From assembly GCA_035516895.1 (NCBI GenBank), contig DATIZY010000020.1:1-6095 (forward strand): 6,095 nucleotides of DNA, in the 5' to 3' direction. Of the stretch, positions 5,032-6,095 are shown piece after piece (within the stretch, counting starts at the first letter, position 1; each line of letters starts with the position of its first letter). Below the pieces are notes generated by a model. It did not search any database, was not told where the DNA came from, and worked only from the letters and a program-made list of their open reading frames with translations. Source of the stretch: Gp7-AA10 sp035516895. GTDB taxonomy: Bacteria; Acidobacteriota; Thermoanaerobaculia; Gp7-AA8. The translations under genes and the position numbers were made by a program.

Positions 5032-6095
5032 TAGCGCTGCCCCTTCGCTGCGGGAGATCCTTCGCTTCGGCCCGGAGGGTCTCGCCGCGTTGCGGCTTCG
5101 ACCACTTTCTGTGCGGCGTCGGCCATTCCATCCGCGGTAATCAGCGGCAGCCCCGATTCCGCGAGGATCTTTTTTCCGAGCTCGACGTTCGTTCCCTCGA
5201 GCCGCACGACGACCGGCACCGGCAGCCCGACTTCGCGCGACGCGCTCACGACACCTTCCGCGATGCGATCGCCGCGCATGATGCCGCCGAAGATGTTGAT
5301 GAGGATCGCCTTCACGTTTTTGTCGCTGAGGATGATGCGGAACGCGTTCTTGACCTGCTCCGCGCTGGCGCCGCCGCCGACATCGAGAAAATTCGCCGGC
5401 TCGCCGCCCGCGAGCTTGATGATGTCCATCGTGGCCATCGCGAGCCCGGCGCCGTTGACCATGCAGCCGACGTTGCCGTCGAGCTTGATGTAGTTCAGGC
5501 CGAACTTCGAAGCTTCGACTTCGAGGGGATCTTCTTCGTTGAGATCGCGCATCTCCGCGACGTCCTTGTGCCGGAACAGCGCGTTGTCATCGAAGTTCAT
5601 CTTGCAGTCGAGCGCCAGGACGTCGCCTTCCTTCGTCACGAGCAGCGGATTGATCTCGGCGAGCGAGGCATCCATGTCCATGTACGCCTGCATCAGCTTC
5701 GTCACGAAGCTCACGCATTTTTTGTACGAGTCGCCCGCGAGGTCGAGCGCGTTCGCGACGGCGCGCGCCTGAAACGGCTGGATGCCGAGGACGCCGTCGA
5801 TCGGCTCGCGATGAATGGCTTTCGGATCGCGGTGCGCGACTTCCTCGATCTCCATGCCGCCCTGCTTCGAGGCCATGATCACGGGCATTCCGATGCGCCG
5901 GTCGAGTGTGATGCCGAGGTAGAGCTCGCGGTCGATGTTGAGGGCCTCTTCGATCAGCACCTTCCGCACTTCGCGGCCCTCGGGGCCCGTCTGGTGCGTG
6001 ACGAGCTTCATCCCGATCATTTTTTTCGTGAGTCCGGCGGCTTCGTCTGCGTCCGCGGCCAGCTTGACGCCGCCGCCTTTGCCGCGGCCGCCGGC
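5031..6095 (-). CDS. sucC: Succinyl-CoA synthetase beta subunit, 5' end outside the window
   Basis: The last 354 residues of the beta subunit, which binds nucleotide through an ATP-grasp domain and forms a complex with SucD. The frame stays open to the right edge and begins AGGRGKGGGVKLAADADEAA, the known AGGRGK region, so roughly 45 N-terminal residues are missing. An internal ATG at 6020 is not the true start. Recognisable blocks are LVTHQTGPEG, AEINPLLVTKEGDVLALD, NFDDNALFRH, MVNGAGLAMATMDII, FLDVGGGA and INIFGGIMRGDRIAEGV, which lead into the CoA-ligase domain. After the normal end (AAQKVVEAA) there is an extra basic tail of about 18 residues, encoded by hairpin-forming sequence (5034-5087). 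Whether ATP or GTP is used cannot be told. Confidence 0.97.
   Translation of the reverse strand, partial: AGGRGKGGGVKLAADADEAAGLTKKMIGMKLVTHQTGPEGREVRKVLIEEALNIDRELYLGITLDRRIGMPVIMASKQGGMEIEEVAHRDPKAIHREPIDGVLGIQPFQARAVANALDLAGDSYKKCVSFVTKLMQAYMDMDASLAEINPLLVTKEGDVLALDCKMNFDDNALFRHKDVAEMRDLNEEDPLEVEASKFGLNYIKLDGNVGCMVNGAGLAMATMDIIKLAGGEPANFLDVGGGASAEQVKNAFRIILSDKNVKAILINIFGGIMRGDRIAEGVVSASREVGLPVPVVVRLEGTNVELGKKILAESGLPLITADGMADAAQKVVEAATRRDPPGRSEGSPAAKGQR
5040..5045 (-). promoter_or_regulatory. Ribosome binding site (AAGGGG) of sucD inside sucC
   Basis: AAGGGG on the minus strand lies 8 nt before the sucD ATG and within the last codons of sucC, in the atypical tail-coding segment. Confidence 0.7.
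5054..5083. repeat. Imperfect palindrome (hairpin) in the 3' end of sucC
   Basis: GAGATCCTTCG (5054-5064) can pair with CGGAGGGTCTC (5073-5083) around an 8-nt loop, forming 11 pairs of which two are G-T. It encodes part of the extra C-terminal tail of SucC. The motif GAGATCCTTCGCTTCG resembles dispersed palindromic repeats I have seen in bacterial genomes, but copy number here is unknown, so calling it a dispersed repeat is inference. Confidence 0.5.

Overview
The window is high-GC DNA with dense genes and short gaps. It reads as a stretch of chromosome from a Gram-negative-type bacterium, because it carries an exported RlpA-like protein and a membrane-anchored lytic transglycosylase. Lineage cannot be fixed from sequence alone. 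The mix of housekeeping genes and palindromic repeats would suit a soil or metagenomic group such as Acidobacteriota, but that is an inference.

Layout, left to right. Positions 1-119 are a tandem array of the 7-mer TGAGTCC that continues off the left edge. Next are two minus-strand genes: a two-helix small membrane protein (117-356), whose stop codon touches the array, and upstream of it a membrane-anchored SLT lytic transglycosylase (371-1270). A divergent intergenic region of about 130 bp separates the transglycosylase from a plus-strand RlpA-like secreted double-psi beta-barrel protein (1403-1954). This converges, with a 6-bp gap, on a minus-strand soluble histidine kinase (1961-2689). Upstream of the kinase lies a 92-bp palindromic element with perfect 32-bp arms (2714-2805), then a minus-strand peptidase S51/cyanophycinase-like gene that has lost the usual nucleophile serine (2807-3469). 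A plus-strand short-chain dehydrogenase (3492-4127) diverges from it. Last come sucD (4153-5031) and the 3' part of sucC (5031-6095, running off the right edge) on the minus strand, overlapping as TAATG.

How the genes fit together. The transglycosylase and the RlpA-like protein are divergently arranged and both should act on periplasmic peptidoglycan, so they may share control. SucC and SucD form succinyl-CoA synthetase of the TCA cycle. The kinase, S51-like protein and dehydrogenase show no clear common pathway.

The points most worth a second look are the 32-bp inverted repeat placed exactly between a stop codon and a ribosome binding site, the heptamer array that is open in all minus-strand frames next to a gene end, the S51 homologue without its nucleophile, and a sucC C-terminal tail encoded by hairpin-forming sequence. 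I saw no complete, clearly undescribed multi-gene system, and no rRNA, tRNA, CRISPR array or transposase gene.
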